A stretch of DNA of 64,000 nucleotides, taken from assembly GCF_014290175.1 (NCBI RefSeq), contig NZ_JACOOR010000001.1, positions 124,001-188,000 on the forward strand, in the 5' to 3' direction. Shown here in pieces: positions 33,911 through 41,403 of this stretch. The stretch comes from Anaerosacchariphilus hominis (GTDB taxonomy: Bacteria; Bacillota; Clostridia; Lachnospirales; Lachnospiraceae). Position 1 is the first letter of the stretch; every line of letters begins with the position of its first letter. The notes beneath the pieces were generated by a model. The model had not been told where the DNA came from and ran no database searches. It was given only the letters and a program-made list of their open reading frames with translations. The position numbers were made by a program, and so were the translations under genes.

Positions 33911-34556
33911 TGCGGCAATCTTTGATTTAGATGGAACAATTCTGGATTCAATGGATGTATGGGAGCATATAGATATTCAGTTTTTGAAAAAGAGAAATCT
34001 TCCCGTCCCTGAAAATTATGTAACTGAAATATGTGCAAGGAGTTTTGAGGAAGCCGCACAATATACCATTGATCTTTTTGGATTGCAGGAAACGGTAGAG
34101 GGAATTATTGAGGAATGGAATAATATGGCGGTCGAGGAATACAGCAACCATGTCGGTCTGCTGCCCCATGCCCTTGATTATCTTCTGCGCTTAAAAGAGC
34201 ATGGAATAAAACTTGCAGTTGCTACGGGGTTGCCGGAAAAGCTCTATATGCCATGCTTAAAGAACAATTCTATTTTAGAATTATTTGACGCCCTATGTTC
34301 AACAGATGAGGTTCAGCGGGGAAAAGAATATTCGGATGTCTTTGAATTGGCTGCAAGAAAATTAGGGGTCGCACCTGAACACTGCATTGTGTTTGATGAT
34401 GTGCTTCCAGCAATTAAAAGCGCAAAGGCAGCCCGTATGTTAGCAGGTGGGATTTATGATAAGTATTCCGCAGATCAGCGTGCAGAGATAGAAAGGATTG
34501 CTGATATTTACCTACTTGATTTTCGGCAAGCACCGATCCCACACAAAGAGGCATGA
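33900..34556 (+). CDS. HAD-superfamily phosphatase, candidate thiamin-pathway phosphatase
   Basis: 218 residues with HAD motif [11 protein letters not shown] (8-17), motif II region AVATGLPEK, a lysine in VQRGKEYSD and motif [16 protein letters not shown]. The cap is small and helical, as in beta-phosphoglucomutase-like phosphatases. Its place between thiE and a Nudix gene in a TPP-controlled operon suggests it dephosphorylates a thiamin-related phosphate, for example thiamin phosphate or an HMP phosphate. This is inference from context. Confidence 0.8.
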   Translation: MDFNAAIFDLDGTILDSMDVWEHIDIQFLKKRNLPVPENYVTEICARSFEEAAQYTIDLFGLQETVEGIIEEWNNMAVEEYSNHVGLLPHALDYLLRLKEHGIKLAVATGLPEKLYMPCLKNNSILELFDALCSTDEVQRGKEYSDVFELAARKLGVAPEHCIVFDDVLPAIKSAKAARMLAGGIYDKYSADQRAEIERIADIYLLDFRQAPIPHKEA

Positions 34557-35044
34557 AAATGGAAAAATGGGATTTATATAATGCAAAACGGGAAAAGTCT
34601 GGAATAACAGTGTGCCGTGGAGAAATCATACCCAAAGGGCTGTATCATTTATCTGTGAGTGCATGGATTGTCAATCAGCAGGGGCAGTATCTTTTATCAC
34701 AGCGGCATCCGAAAAAGCAATACCCTCTTTATTGGGAATGTACGGGTGGTTCTGTACTTTCCGGGGAAACCAGCTTGCAAGGAGCAATCCGAGAGGTAAA
34801 AGAAGAATTAGGAATACTGCTTACTCCCGGAAGTGAAAAATTGATTTATCAGACCAGACGGGAAAATGTGCAGGATTTTTACGATGTTTGGCTGTTTTAT
34901 AGGGATATAAAGATTGAAGAAATGCGTTTACAGGAAACAGAAGTTGTAGATGTTCAATGGGTAAGTTCAGATAAGTTATTTGAGATGTTTCGCCTGAAAC
35001 AACTGCATCCCCTGATTACCTATGTAGATCAGTTAATAGGCTGA
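34553..35044 (+). CDS. Nudix hydrolase of the thiamin operon
   Basis: 163 residues. The Nudix box is complete: GGSVLSGETSLQGAIREVKE followed by ELG (GX5EX7REUXEEXGU). HLSVSAWIVNQQGQYLLSQR is the usual first strand. It resembles IPP-isomerase-like Nudix proteins with a short extra N-terminus. In this operon it could hydrolyse the pyrophosphate of damaged or toxic TPP analogues, a role known for some Nudix enzymes. The exact substrate is not known. ATGA overlap with the HAD gene. Confidence 0.85.
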   Translation: MKMEKWDLYNAKREKSGITVCRGEIIPKGLYHLSVSAWIVNQQGQYLLSQRHPKKQYPLYWECTGGSVLSGETSLQGAIREVKEELGILLTPGSEKLIYQTRRENVQDFYDVWLFYRDIKIEEMRLQETEVVDVQWVSSDKLFEMFRLKQLHPLITYVDQLIG

Positions 35045-35203
35045 AAAAACGCCGGGCGCGGAGGTATCAAAGCCTCTGTTGTCTAACACACTTTTATGGA
35101 GAAAAAATCAAATAAAACCAGTGATATCTTAGTTCCATATGGGATCAAACAAAAAACAGAACTACTGCTTATGCACATAAGGAGAAGAAAGGATGTGAGC
35201 AAT

Positions 35204-35626
35204 ATGGGGAAACTTTTGATATTATCTGTTACAGACCACGAAGAACATATACTCAATAAAATTATGGAAACTATCGCAAACGAGCCGGAGCTTAACCATA
35301 TTGCACCTCCTCTCCCTTGCAACATTCTTTCTTTTACAAATCTGGAAATCCGGCTGAAGGAGCAGACAGTGTCCTGCAGCGGTCAACTTGTTACTCTGAC
35401 TCACCATGAGTTTGCTGTCCTTACATATCTGGCTCGTCATCCTGGCTGGGTATTCTCAGCCAGCCAGATTTATGAGGCCGTATGGGATAGAGACGGTGAA
35501 CGCTGCGGCACCGCCGTTGCCAGTGTCATCGGTCAGATCCGGCGCAAGTTGACGCCAGATACACCAAAGGGTGGCTATATCCGGACTGTACTGGGCAGTG
35601 GATATAAATTTGAATCCGTGATATAG
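35204..35626 (+). CDS. Stand-alone OmpR-type winged-helix regulator (copy A)
   Basis: 140 residues without a receiver domain. Residues 50-140 are an OmpR/PhoB effector domain: LVTLTHHEFAVLTYLARHPG, VFSASQIYEAVWD, SVIGQIRRKL and the wing GYIRTVLGSGYKF. The N-terminal 45 residues (MGKLLILSVTDHEEHILNKI) are short and shared with the copy at 40914. ATG 35204 was chosen by alignment with that copy and by AAAGGATG upstream; the longer frame from 35096 is not shared. It is probably a DNA-binding regulator lacking phosphorylation control. Confidence 0.75.
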   Translation: MGKLLILSVTDHEEHILNKIMETIANEPELNHIAPPLPCNILSFTNLEIRLKEQTVSCSGQLVTLTHHEFAVLTYLARHPGWVFSASQIYEAVWDRDGERCGTAVASVIGQIRRKLTPDTPKGGYIRTVLGSGYKFESVI

Positions 35627-35630
35627 GAAA

Positions 35631-35675
35631 CGCCGGACATATGCCGATTGGCTCTGTCCGGCGCTTCGTTTTTTT
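35631..35675 (+). terminator. Terminator after winged-helix regulator A
   Basis: Stem CGCCGGACA / TGTCCGGCG with a 15-nt loop, then CTTCGTTTTTTT. Confidence 0.8.
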
Positions 35676-35767
35676 GAAACAAGGCTGCAAGTATTGCTTC
35701 CTGTGTTACTTGAAAAAACATATATAAATTCGACAAACGGCAGTCTACTCTTCCCCAAATAGACTAT

Positions 35768-36121
35768 TTACAGTTTTGAACCACAAGGCGGCGTAATATC
35801 CAATCCTTCAAGAAAGTGTATTCCCCAGTTACACATAGAATCTAATACCGGAATGATACTTTTTCCAAAAGCGGTAAGAGAATACAAAGTTTTAGGTGGT
35901 TTTTCTGGAATTACTTCTCTATGAATCATGCCGCATTCTTCCAAATCGCGAAGTTGTTGTGAAAGCATTTTAGGTGTGGCTTTTGGAATTAAGCGTTGTA
36001 ATTCCATGTAGTGCAAAGGTTTTTCTATCAAATGCCAAAGAATGAGAGGTTTATATTTTCCTCCGATTAGAAAAAGTGTGGCTTCCACTGGGCAACTAAA
36101 TTGATCTTTTTGATAATTCAT
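35768..36121 (-). CDS. HxlR-family transcriptional regulator
   Basis: 117 residues. It starts with the HxlR hallmark CPVEATLFLIGGKYKPLILW (Cys near the N-terminus, then GGKWxxLIL-like) and continues with LQRLIPKATPKMLSQQLRDL and the wing KTLYSLTAFGKSI. The conserved Cys often senses oxidants or aldehydes. ATG 36121 fits the family start; a longer frame upstream does not. It is divergent from a nitroreductase gene, its likely target. Confidence 0.88.
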   Translation of the reverse strand: MNYQKDQFSCPVEATLFLIGGKYKPLILWHLIEKPLHYMELQRLIPKATPKMLSQQLRDLEECGMIHREVIPEKPPKTLYSLTAFGKSIIPVLDSMCNWGIHFLEGLDITPPCGSKL

Positions 36122-36270
36122 TTTTATGAATTCACTCCTTTTGGGGTACTTTCTTTGAGGAAAGTATCTACCTGAAAAGTGCAATCTTGTTATTCTACTG
36201 CACCATGTTAAAATTAGTACGACGATTGAATATGTCAATTAAATTATACAACACCAAGAAAGGATTGACT

Positions 36271-36792
36271 ATGATGAATTTTATTGAGATTGCAAAAAAA
36301 CGGTATTCTGTACGCAATTACAGCAGCAAAAAGGTGGAAAAAGAGAAGCTTGATAAAATTTTGCAGGCTGCTCATGTTGCACCAACAGCAGCAAACTTAC
36401 AGCCAGTTCACTTAATTGCAGTAGAAAGCAAAGAGGGACTGGAAAAAATCAGCAAAGGGGCAAATATTTATAATGCTCCTCTTGCAATTATTGTATGTGC
36501 AGATCATAACAAAGCATGGGTTCGCCCATTTGACCAAAAACAAACCGGAGACATTGACGCAGCTATCCTAACAGACCATATGATGTTGGAGGCAACAGAA
36601 TTAGGTTTAGGTACCGTATGGGTATGTTACTTTCAGCCTGATGTTATCCGGAAAGAATTTGATTTGCCCGATAATTTAGAGCCAATCAATATTTTAGTAA
36701 TTGGTTATGGAAATGAAGAAGCTGCAGATACTGAAAGACATGACCATCTGAGGATTCCACTCACTGACTTAGTTTCGTATGAAAAACTGTAA
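36271..36792 (+). CDS. Nitroreductase-family flavoprotein
   Basis: 173 residues. FMN-binding features of the family: KKRYSVRNYSSKKVEKEKLD, AAHVAPTAANLQPVHLIAV, DIDAAILTDHMMLEATELGL and GTVWVCYFQPD, and INILVIGYGNEE. It reduces nitro or quinone compounds with NAD(P)H in the cytosol. It stands divergent to the HxlR gene, so induction by reactive compounds is likely. AAAGGA is 7 nt before ATG 36271; ATG 36274 is equally possible. Confidence 0.88.
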   Translation: MMNFIEIAKKRYSVRNYSSKKVEKEKLDKILQAAHVAPTAANLQPVHLIAVESKEGLEKISKGANIYNAPLAIIVCADHNKAWVRPFDQKQTGDIDAAILTDHMMLEATELGLGTVWVCYFQPDVIRKEFDLPDNLEPINILVIGYGNEEAADTERHDHLRIPLTDLVSYEKL

Positions 36793-36887
36793 CTGAGTAT
36801 GAGATATTTTCCGAAATGCTTCCGAACTTTCTTCAACTCATTGCTTCCAAAAGTGGTTGATGTTATAATTGCGGGGAAACAACCTGT

Positions 36888-36956
36888 ACACCAAAGGGTG
36901 TCTATATCCGGACTGTACTGGGCAACGGATATAAATTTAACAGTTCTCCCTTTTAA
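36888..36956 (+). pseudogene. 3' remnant of a third winged-helix regulator copy
   Basis: In frame, 36888-36944 reads TPKGVYIRTVLGNGYKFNS, nearly identical to the last residues of the regulator at 35204, with 48 of 51 bases matching 35561-35611. No start or upstream domain remains. It is followed by a terminator, as in the intact copy. It lies on the far side of the HxlR/nitroreductase pair. Confidence 0.75.
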
Positions 36957-36963
36957 GTCAGTA

Positions 36964-37002
36964 AGAAAGGCTCCGAGGCCGTAATGATCTCGGAGCCTTT
37001 CT
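36964..37002. terminator. Bidirectional terminator
   Basis: Perfect 14-bp stem AGAAAGGCTCCGAG / CTCGGAGCCTTTCT with an 11-nt loop. It lies between the + strand remnant and the convergent - strand gene at 37010 and can serve both. Confidence 0.8.
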
Positions 37003-37009
37003 CATTGAC

Positions 37010-37192
37010 TTAAATCTTAAATAATTTAATCGCCTTCAACAAAATAATGCTCAATTCCTGGTACAGATCCTCATCCAGTACACCATCAATAATGGCATAC
37101 TTGAGCAGCAATGGTCGATACATCTGTAAAATCGCCGTAATGGCATCCTCGTTTCCGGCTTTGGCATTGAGAAGCAGACATTCAAAATTCAT
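37010..37192 (-). CDS. Small helical conjugative-element regulator (HTH-type)
   Basis: 60 residues, all helical: LLLNAKAGNEDAITAILQMY, then IDGVLDEDLYQELSIILLKA. This is the pattern of the short helix-turn-helix/sigma-region-2-like proteins encoded next to sigma-like genes in Tn916-type elements. It overlaps the end of the sigma gene by 4 nt and is translated behind it. It probably acts with it on transfer genes. Confidence 0.7.
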   Translation of the reverse strand: MNFECLLLNAKAGNEDAITAILQMYRPLLLKYAIIDGVLDEDLYQELSIILLKAIKLFKI

Positions 37193-37596
37193 TTCTTGTC
37201 ACCTCCTTCAATGCTCTTTCTGATTTTCTGAATCGTCCTGTAATAAAGTGCAGCCACCCCTTTGTAGGACAGCCCAAACCTTACTCCCAGAGTCTCGAAA
37301 TCTTCTTCCTCCAGCGTTCGAGCCAGAAATATCTGGCGTTCCCGTTCATTGAGTTTCTGCAACGCCTCCAGAAGCGCTCCATTCTCAATGACATCCATAA
37401 GCGGTAATCTGTCCAAGACCACTTCCTCTGAGCTGGGTTCAGACTCATAGACCACTTCCACAGTACTCTCTATACTGCTGCGCTTATAAAGCTGGATCAA
37501 ATAATCTTTTCTGCGGCGCTTGACCGCCGAAACTAAATATGCTGTAAACCTGAATTGCAGGTCATCTTCTGCCTGCCCATTGTTCCGTTGCCACAT
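37189..37596 (-). CDS. Sigma-70-type factor, conjugative-element family
   Basis: 135 residues. The C-terminal part is region 4: LLEALQKLNERERQIFLART, then FETLGVRFGLSYKGVAALYY and RTIQKIRKSI, a typical helix-turn-helix. FRFTAYLVSAVKRRRKDYLI in the N-terminal part matches region-2-like segments of Tn916-type sigma proteins. ATG 37596 follows TTGGAGG by 8 nt. It forms an operon with the 60-residue protein. It is the third sigma-like factor of the window. Confidence 0.8.
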   Translation of the reverse strand: MWQRNNGQAEDDLQFRFTAYLVSAVKRRRKDYLIQLYKRSSIESTVEVVYESEPSSEEVVLDRLPLMDVIENGALLEALQKLNERERQIFLARTLEEEDFETLGVRFGLSYKGVAALYYRTIQKIRKSIEGGDKK

Positions 37597-38082
37597 GGCT
37601 TTACCTCCAAAAGTCTCAAGAATTCCGATGGATTTCCTGAGCTTCTGGCGGTGACCTGCACCGGACAAAACTTGGCTGTGATAGAGAAAAACAGCCAGCT
37701 TTGTACCAATGGACAAAAACAGCTGTTCCTTGAATTGCTGCATCGAGCAGTTCAATAGATTCCGCCCGAGCAGGTGGAGGTTTTTCCTTATGTGGAGAAA
37801 ACTCTCTTGTCCTGCCGCGACGATATACCCCTATTGAGAGCCGTTCATGAAAAGCCGTGTGTCCTGGAGTTATGAAAGCAATGAACTGCTCGATGTTGTG
37901 GAATCCTTTCTCCATAACATCGTTACTCCCTGTCCGCAGTTATGCGGACGGCACACAGGCGGCCTGCATCATCCCCTTTCTTTCGCGATATGGCAGCGCA
38001 ACGCTGCCGCCCTGCTAATAATTATTAAATTGTGAAATAATACTTTTTTCAAATGCTATTCCAGCTATTCTATTAAATTAAA

Positions 38083-38126
38083 ACAAAAGGCGGCCTCCAT
38101 CCTTATTGCCAGGATAAAGACCGCCC
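38083..38126 (-). terminator. Terminator-like hairpin reading on the - strand
   Basis: Read on the - strand: GGGCGG, inner ATCCT/AGGAT stem, CCGCC, then TTTTGTTTT. It would stop transcripts arriving from the SLOG gene or act as an attenuator before the sigma gene. Confidence 0.55.
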
Positions 38127-38313
38127 TCTTCTTCCGATTTTCATTGGGTACTGTACTGATCTCATACCCCCCACCTCCACTTATCGAGTTTTCATTGGTT
38201 TTGGGATCACTGCCATAATCATAGTGTAACTGACAGTTTTCGGAAACTCTTGGAGTAGCATTGGAATCGCTTTCGAGCAAAAAGAAAATCATTCGACATT
38301 ATATGACAAAACA

Positions 38314-38369
38314 AGCTCTAAAACGGACACACTACTTTGCAACCTTTCTCAGTGTTCCGCTTTAGAGCT
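38314..38369 (-). terminator. Terminator of the SLOG-family gene
   Basis: Stem AGCTCTAAA / TTTAGAGCT with further CGGA/TCCG pairing and a loop of about 25 nt. On the - strand it is followed by TGTTTTG and overlaps the region just behind the SLOG stop codon. Confidence 0.6.
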
Positions 38370-38375
38370 CTTCCT

Positions 38376-38930
38376 TTATTTTTTCCATAAAGTTGTATCT
38401 TCCATCGCTACCTGTGCTGTATCTGGATGGATATAAATGATTTGGAGTCCTTTCTTCTTGGCGTAGTTGACCGCCTGCTGGGTTCCAGACCGCATATTGT
38501 GTGCATTATCATAGACAGCTATCATATATCCGGCCTGCTCCACCATATAGTAATTGCGTTTCTTATAGCTTTCACTTGATGGCGTTTCACACAGTATTAA
38601 GACCTTTTCAGCATATCTGCGAATAAAATCCATCCTCTTTCGGTGCCAGTCATCCCAGTCTGAATCGTAACCCTCAAAAGGGAGCGCCAAGCACAATTCC
38701 ACATCTTGATATGTTTGCTGTTCTTTCATGCGCAGCAGTATCTCCGCTGCCCACATATCAGCGCCCATTGCTCCTCCAACCCAAAAGCATCGTACTCCCT
38801 GGTTATAAAGTCGTATGAGTTGCTCCTGCAGACACTTTTTAATCCGTTGGCAGCGTTTATCCTTTTCATTATATTTGAACTTAAATCTGGTCGGCCTGTG
38901 GCCTGTAATCACACACGAAAAACTGTTCAT
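38376..38930 (-). CDS. SLOG-family (DUF1273/YpsA-like) nucleotide-binding protein
   Basis: 184 residues. Hallmarks: CVITGHRPTRFKF at the N-terminus, GVRCFWVGGAMGADMWAAEI and ELCLALPFEGYDSDWDDWHR, and CETPSSESYKKRNYYMVEQA. The Rossmann-like SLOG fold binds nucleotides or NAD-derived ligands; many members are linked to phages or conflict systems. ATG 38930 follows AAAGGAGAACC; the longer frame upstream is not family-like. It is divergent from the XRE gene. Confidence 0.82.
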   Translation of the reverse strand: MNSFSCVITGHRPTRFKFKYNEKDKRCQRIKKCLQEQLIRLYNQGVRCFWVGGAMGADMWAAEILLRMKEQQTYQDVELCLALPFEGYDSDWDDWHRKRMDFIRRYAEKVLILCETPSSESYKKRNYYMVEQAGYMIAVYDNAHNMRSGTQQAVNYAKKKGLQIIYIHPDTAQVAMEDTTLWKK

Positions 38931-38999
38931 ATGGTTCTCCTTTCCCGTCATACTCCTCTGCATATTATACTTGCCATAGACGAGATAAATCAACCATGA

Positions 39000-39025
39000 C
39001 CGCTTAATAATCCATGTCATAGCGG
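39000..39025. promoter_or_regulatory. Candidate operator between the SLOG and XRE genes
   Basis: CCGCT (39000-39004) and AGCGG (39021-39025) form an inverted repeat in the divergent promoter region, with half-repeats CCATGAC and CCATGTCAT overlapping it. It is a plausible binding site of the XRE regulator. Confidence 0.4.
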
Positions 39026-39056
39026 ATAAAATGTAACTATAGCATGGAGGTGACGC

Positions 39057-39386
39057 ATGGATAATCTACTAAAAGATATGGGTAAACGGATCTTCGACCG
39101 GAGAAAACAACTGAATATGACCCAAGAAACTCTGGCAGAGCTGGCTCATGTCACACCACAGACCATCTCCACCGCAGAACTGGGGCAAAAGGCTATGCGG
39201 CCTGAGACAATCCTCAAAGTCTGTGATGCACTTCACATCAGCACCGAGTATTTGTTGCGAGGCGTCATCACAGAAGCAGATTCTTCTCTTCTTATGAAGA
39301 AGATTTCCACACTAACGCCCAAACAATACAGGCATTTTGAAGATATTTTAGACAGTTTTATCGCGGCCATACAGGAAGAGGCATAG
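39057..39386 (+). CDS. XRE-family helix-turn-helix regulator
   Basis: 109 residues. A classical HTH_3 domain: RIFDRRKQLNMTQETLAELA, HVTPQTISTAELGQKAM and RPETILKVCDALHISTEYLL. A helical tail of about 40 residues follows. It is likely a repressor of its own and the divergent SLOG gene. GGAGGTGA precedes the ATG by 5 nt. Confidence 0.85.
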   Translation: MDNLLKDMGKRIFDRRKQLNMTQETLAELAHVTPQTISTAELGQKAMRPETILKVCDALHISTEYLLRGVITEADSSLLMKKISTLTPKQYRHFEDILDSFIAAIQEEA

Positions 39387-39414
39387 GAGCATCACTGGCT
39401 CCCATGCCTCTTTT
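39377..39414. terminator. Terminator between convergent XRE and parR-like genes
   Basis: Stem AGAGGCATAGGAGC / GCTCCCATGCCTCT (one mismatch) with TTTT behind it on the + strand. It includes the XRE stop codon. Confidence 0.75.
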
Positions 39415-39416
39415 GA

Positions 39417-39827
39417 TTATCCCCTGCTGCGGAACGCAGATAAAGTACTGGCAATCAGGCTGCGTGTCCTATCGTCCATTTCCGGATCATCGTCCACCTC
39501 CTGTGCAGTCGAAAGCATCACAGGCGCTGCAGGCTTCTCCACCAATCTGGCTGTGGGAATCTGCTCTTTTGCTTTTTCCTGTCCCATACCTTCCTGCCGC
39601 AAAATCTCTTTGACAATAGCCACCACCGCTTCTTTGCTGATGATTGAAGCATTTAGCGGCTGTGGCTCTTGCCCAAAGTGCTCATTATAGTAGACCACTG
39701 CATTTGCCACATATTGCGCTTTTGTGCGGGGACTCTGCAATTCCAGTAATCCAATGGCCGTCTCGTGTATTGGATCGCCCTCATTAAAGCGCAGCGTAAA
39801 CCGTCCTCGTTCTTTTTTCTCGCCCAT
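39417..39827 (-). CDS. ParR-like partner of the actin-like segregation protein
   Basis: 136 residues. The N-terminal half (RGRFTLRFNEGDPIHETAIG, LLELQSPRTKAQYVANAVVY) looks like a ribbon-helix-helix fold that would bind the centromere, and the acidic tail contains QEVDDDPEMDDRTRSLIAST, ending SAFRSRG, the type of C-terminal peptide that contacts ParM filaments. ATG 39827 follows AGGTGATGG. It starts 4 nt behind parM, the classical parM-parR order. The sequence itself is not close to known ParR, so the call rests on layout. Confidence 0.7.
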   Translation of the reverse strand: MGEKKERGRFTLRFNEGDPIHETAIGLLELQSPRTKAQYVANAVVYYNEHFGQEPQPLNASIISKEAVVAIVKEILRQEGMGQEKAKEQIPTARLVEKPAAPVMLSTAQEVDDDPEMDDRTRSLIASTLSAFRSRG

Positions 39828-39831
39828 ACCA

Positions 39832-40746
39832 TCACCTGCCTGCTGTTTCAATCCGGTACAGATACTCATAGCCATCCGCATTTGCATTGATTTTCGGTAC
39901 GAAGAATGGTGCTCCCACCTTGCCCGAAGTTTCGATCTGCCGCTTCAAAAGAATGGCACCGCCGCCTACAAATACTACCTTGCAATATTGCAAGTCCAAC
40001 ATTCGCTCCCGCAACGTGCTGAACAGGTCATTGATAAATTCCTGCGCCATCTGTTCTGTCAGCCGTATGGCTGCATCCGGATATTGAGTCTTTTTTCCCA
40101 TCAGTATGGCATCCACATCTCCTTCATCCAACAACAGATCCAGCTCCGAATTCACCTTTGAACGCACCTTATTGTACAACAGGATCACGCCATTTTCTAA
40201 CGAATCACAGGAGGTAAGGTCAATCTCTCCGTTTTTCATCAGCAGATAGTCAGCAGTAAACCCACCAATATCCAAAATTACCGCCTTTGGCTCTTCAACA
40301 AGCGTGTGAAGCATGGTGGCCGCCGCTGCATATGCCTGTGGAAAGCAGGCCACATCTTCAATATAGATGGAATACGGCTTGCCCTGCACCTCAAATTCTA
40401 CCATTCCCCGCTGCCCAAAGTATTGTGTAAACCGCTCCACCTGGGCGCCAAAGTGTGCCGGCGGCAACCCTACTGCCAGTTGGATACGCTGAACCTCTGA
40501 GGAATATGCTCCCCTCGCTTCAATCTCACCAGCCAGAGCAAATAGGGTCAGGATAAAGAAGCGATCGTCCTCCGTTTTATCTTTTCGATAAGGAATCCGC
40601 TCAGTAGACAGCGTATAGTAGGTATTCTGATACCTCAGCACATTCTGTCCAAAGGGACGGGTGACACTCTGCTTCAGACCGGACACAAAGGGGTTGCAAT
40701 GAACCGTTTTAATTTGTTTGTTGCCATGATCAACGCCAATAAGCAT
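39832..40746 (-). CDS. parM: ParM/StbA-type actin-like plasmid segregation ATPase
   Basis: 304 residues of the actin fold: phosphate-1 IGVDHGNKQIK at the N-terminus, phosphate-2 AVILDIGGFTADYLLMKNG and the adenosine motif VVFVGGGAILLK. It polymerises with ATP and pushes sister plasmids apart. Together with the ParR-like gene it forms a type II partition cassette. This points to an extrachromosomal or excising state of the DNA. AAAAAGGAGG precedes the ATG. Confidence 0.85.
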   Translation of the reverse strand: MLIGVDHGNKQIKTVHCNPFVSGLKQSVTRPFGQNVLRYQNTYYTLSTERIPYRKDKTEDDRFFILTLFALAGEIEARGAYSSEVQRIQLAVGLPPAHFGAQVERFTQYFGQRGMVEFEVQGKPYSIYIEDVACFPQAYAAAATMLHTLVEEPKAVILDIGGFTADYLLMKNGEIDLTSCDSLENGVILLYNKVRSKVNSELDLLLDEGDVDAILMGKKTQYPDAAIRLTEQMAQEFINDLFSTLRERMLDLQYCKVVFVGGGAILLKRQIETSGKVGAPFFVPKINANADGYEYLYRIETAGR

Positions 40747-40782
40747 ATGTAATGCCTCCTTTTTGCTTTATACATATCCTTT

Positions 40783-40801
40783 ACGCCTATATGACGCCTA
40801 T
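40783..40801. repeat. Tandem ACGCCTAT repeats upstream of parM
   Basis: Two copies of ACGCCTAT, 11 bp apart (one helix turn), in the promoter region of parM. In type II partition systems such repeats form the parC centromere and autoregulation site. Only two copies are seen, so this is tentative. Confidence 0.4.
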
Positions 40802-40834
40802 TCTCAACAATCACACACTATTTTTATGAAAACA

Positions 40835-40874
40835 AAAAGCAGGAGACCCATCATAAAGGTTTCCCGCTTTTGGC
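40835..40874 (-). terminator. Terminator after winged-helix regulator B
   Basis: Stem AAAAGC(G/A)GG..ACC / GGT..CC(C/T)GCTTTT with a loop of about 9 nt, reading into TTTTTG on the - strand. It ends the gene at 40914. Confidence 0.6.
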
Positions 40875-40913
40875 TGCTTCATAATGTGCGCAGCTAATAT
40901 ATATTTGATTGTT

Positions 40914-41348
40914 CTATTCTGCCATACCTTGCGGAACTTCAAATTTGTATCCGCTCCCCAAAACAGTACGGATATAACCCGCTTTCGGCATATCCGGTGT
41001 CAGTTTTCTGCGGATCTGACCAATGACGCTGGCAACGGCTGTTCCGCAGTTTTCACCATCCTCACCCCACACTTCTTCATAAATCTGCCCGGCAGAAAAT
41101 ACCCAGGACGGGTGGTTTGCCAAGTATACCAATGTCGCAAATTCCCGATGGGTCATAGAAATTAACTCGCCGTTTCGGTGTACCGTTCTCTCCTTCAGGC
41201 GAAGCTCCAATCCCGGAAAAACAAGAGTATTACAAGGGTGAGATGACACAATATGGTCAAATCCTGGCTCGGCTGCAATAATCTCCATAATTCTGCTAAG
41301 TATGTATTCTTCATGGTCTGTTACCGACAATACAAAGATTTTTCCCAT
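40914..41348 (-). CDS. Stand-alone OmpR-type winged-helix regulator (copy B)
   Basis: 144 residues, colinear with the product at 35204: MGKIFVLSVTDHEEYILSRI, LISMTHREFATLVYLANHPS, VFSAGQIYEEVWGEDGENCG, ASVIGQIRRKLTPDMPKAGY and IRTVLGSGYKFEVP. There is no receiver domain. The shared N-terminal 45 residues suggest a conserved function, possibly dimerisation or partner binding. The start is fixed by this alignment and GAGGGAC upstream. Target genes are not known. Confidence 0.75.
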   Translation of the reverse strand: MGKIFVLSVTDHEEYILSRIMEIIAAEPGFDHIVSSHPCNTLVFPGLELRLKERTVHRNGELISMTHREFATLVYLANHPSWVFSAGQIYEEVWGEDGENCGTAVASVIGQIRRKLTPDMPKAGYIRTVLGSGYKFEVPQGMAE

Positions 41349-41403
41349 ATGTCCCTCCCTTATTCATAATTAGAATGCTGATACCCTGCAGCCAATATAA
41401 AGT

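Larger units (their letters stand above)
37597..38375. other. 779-nt stretch without a supported gene
   Basis: Short frames exist on both strands, but none has a good ribosome site with coherent composition. The stretch holds two compact GC-rich hairpins (37932-37949 and 37992-38008) and two - strand terminators (38083-38126 and 38314-38369). A structured RNA, a transfer origin or a decayed gene would all fit; I see no decisive sign. Confidence 0.4.

Noticed and set aside
37616..37915. 99-codon frame on the - strand upstream of the sigma gene
   Set aside because: The first 40 residues look protein-like, but there is no ribosome site, the rest is composition-poor, and it overlaps another frame without support.
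38065..38292. 75-codon frame on the - strand
   Set aside because: It is overlapped by a terminator-like hairpin and has no ribosome site or recognisable domain.
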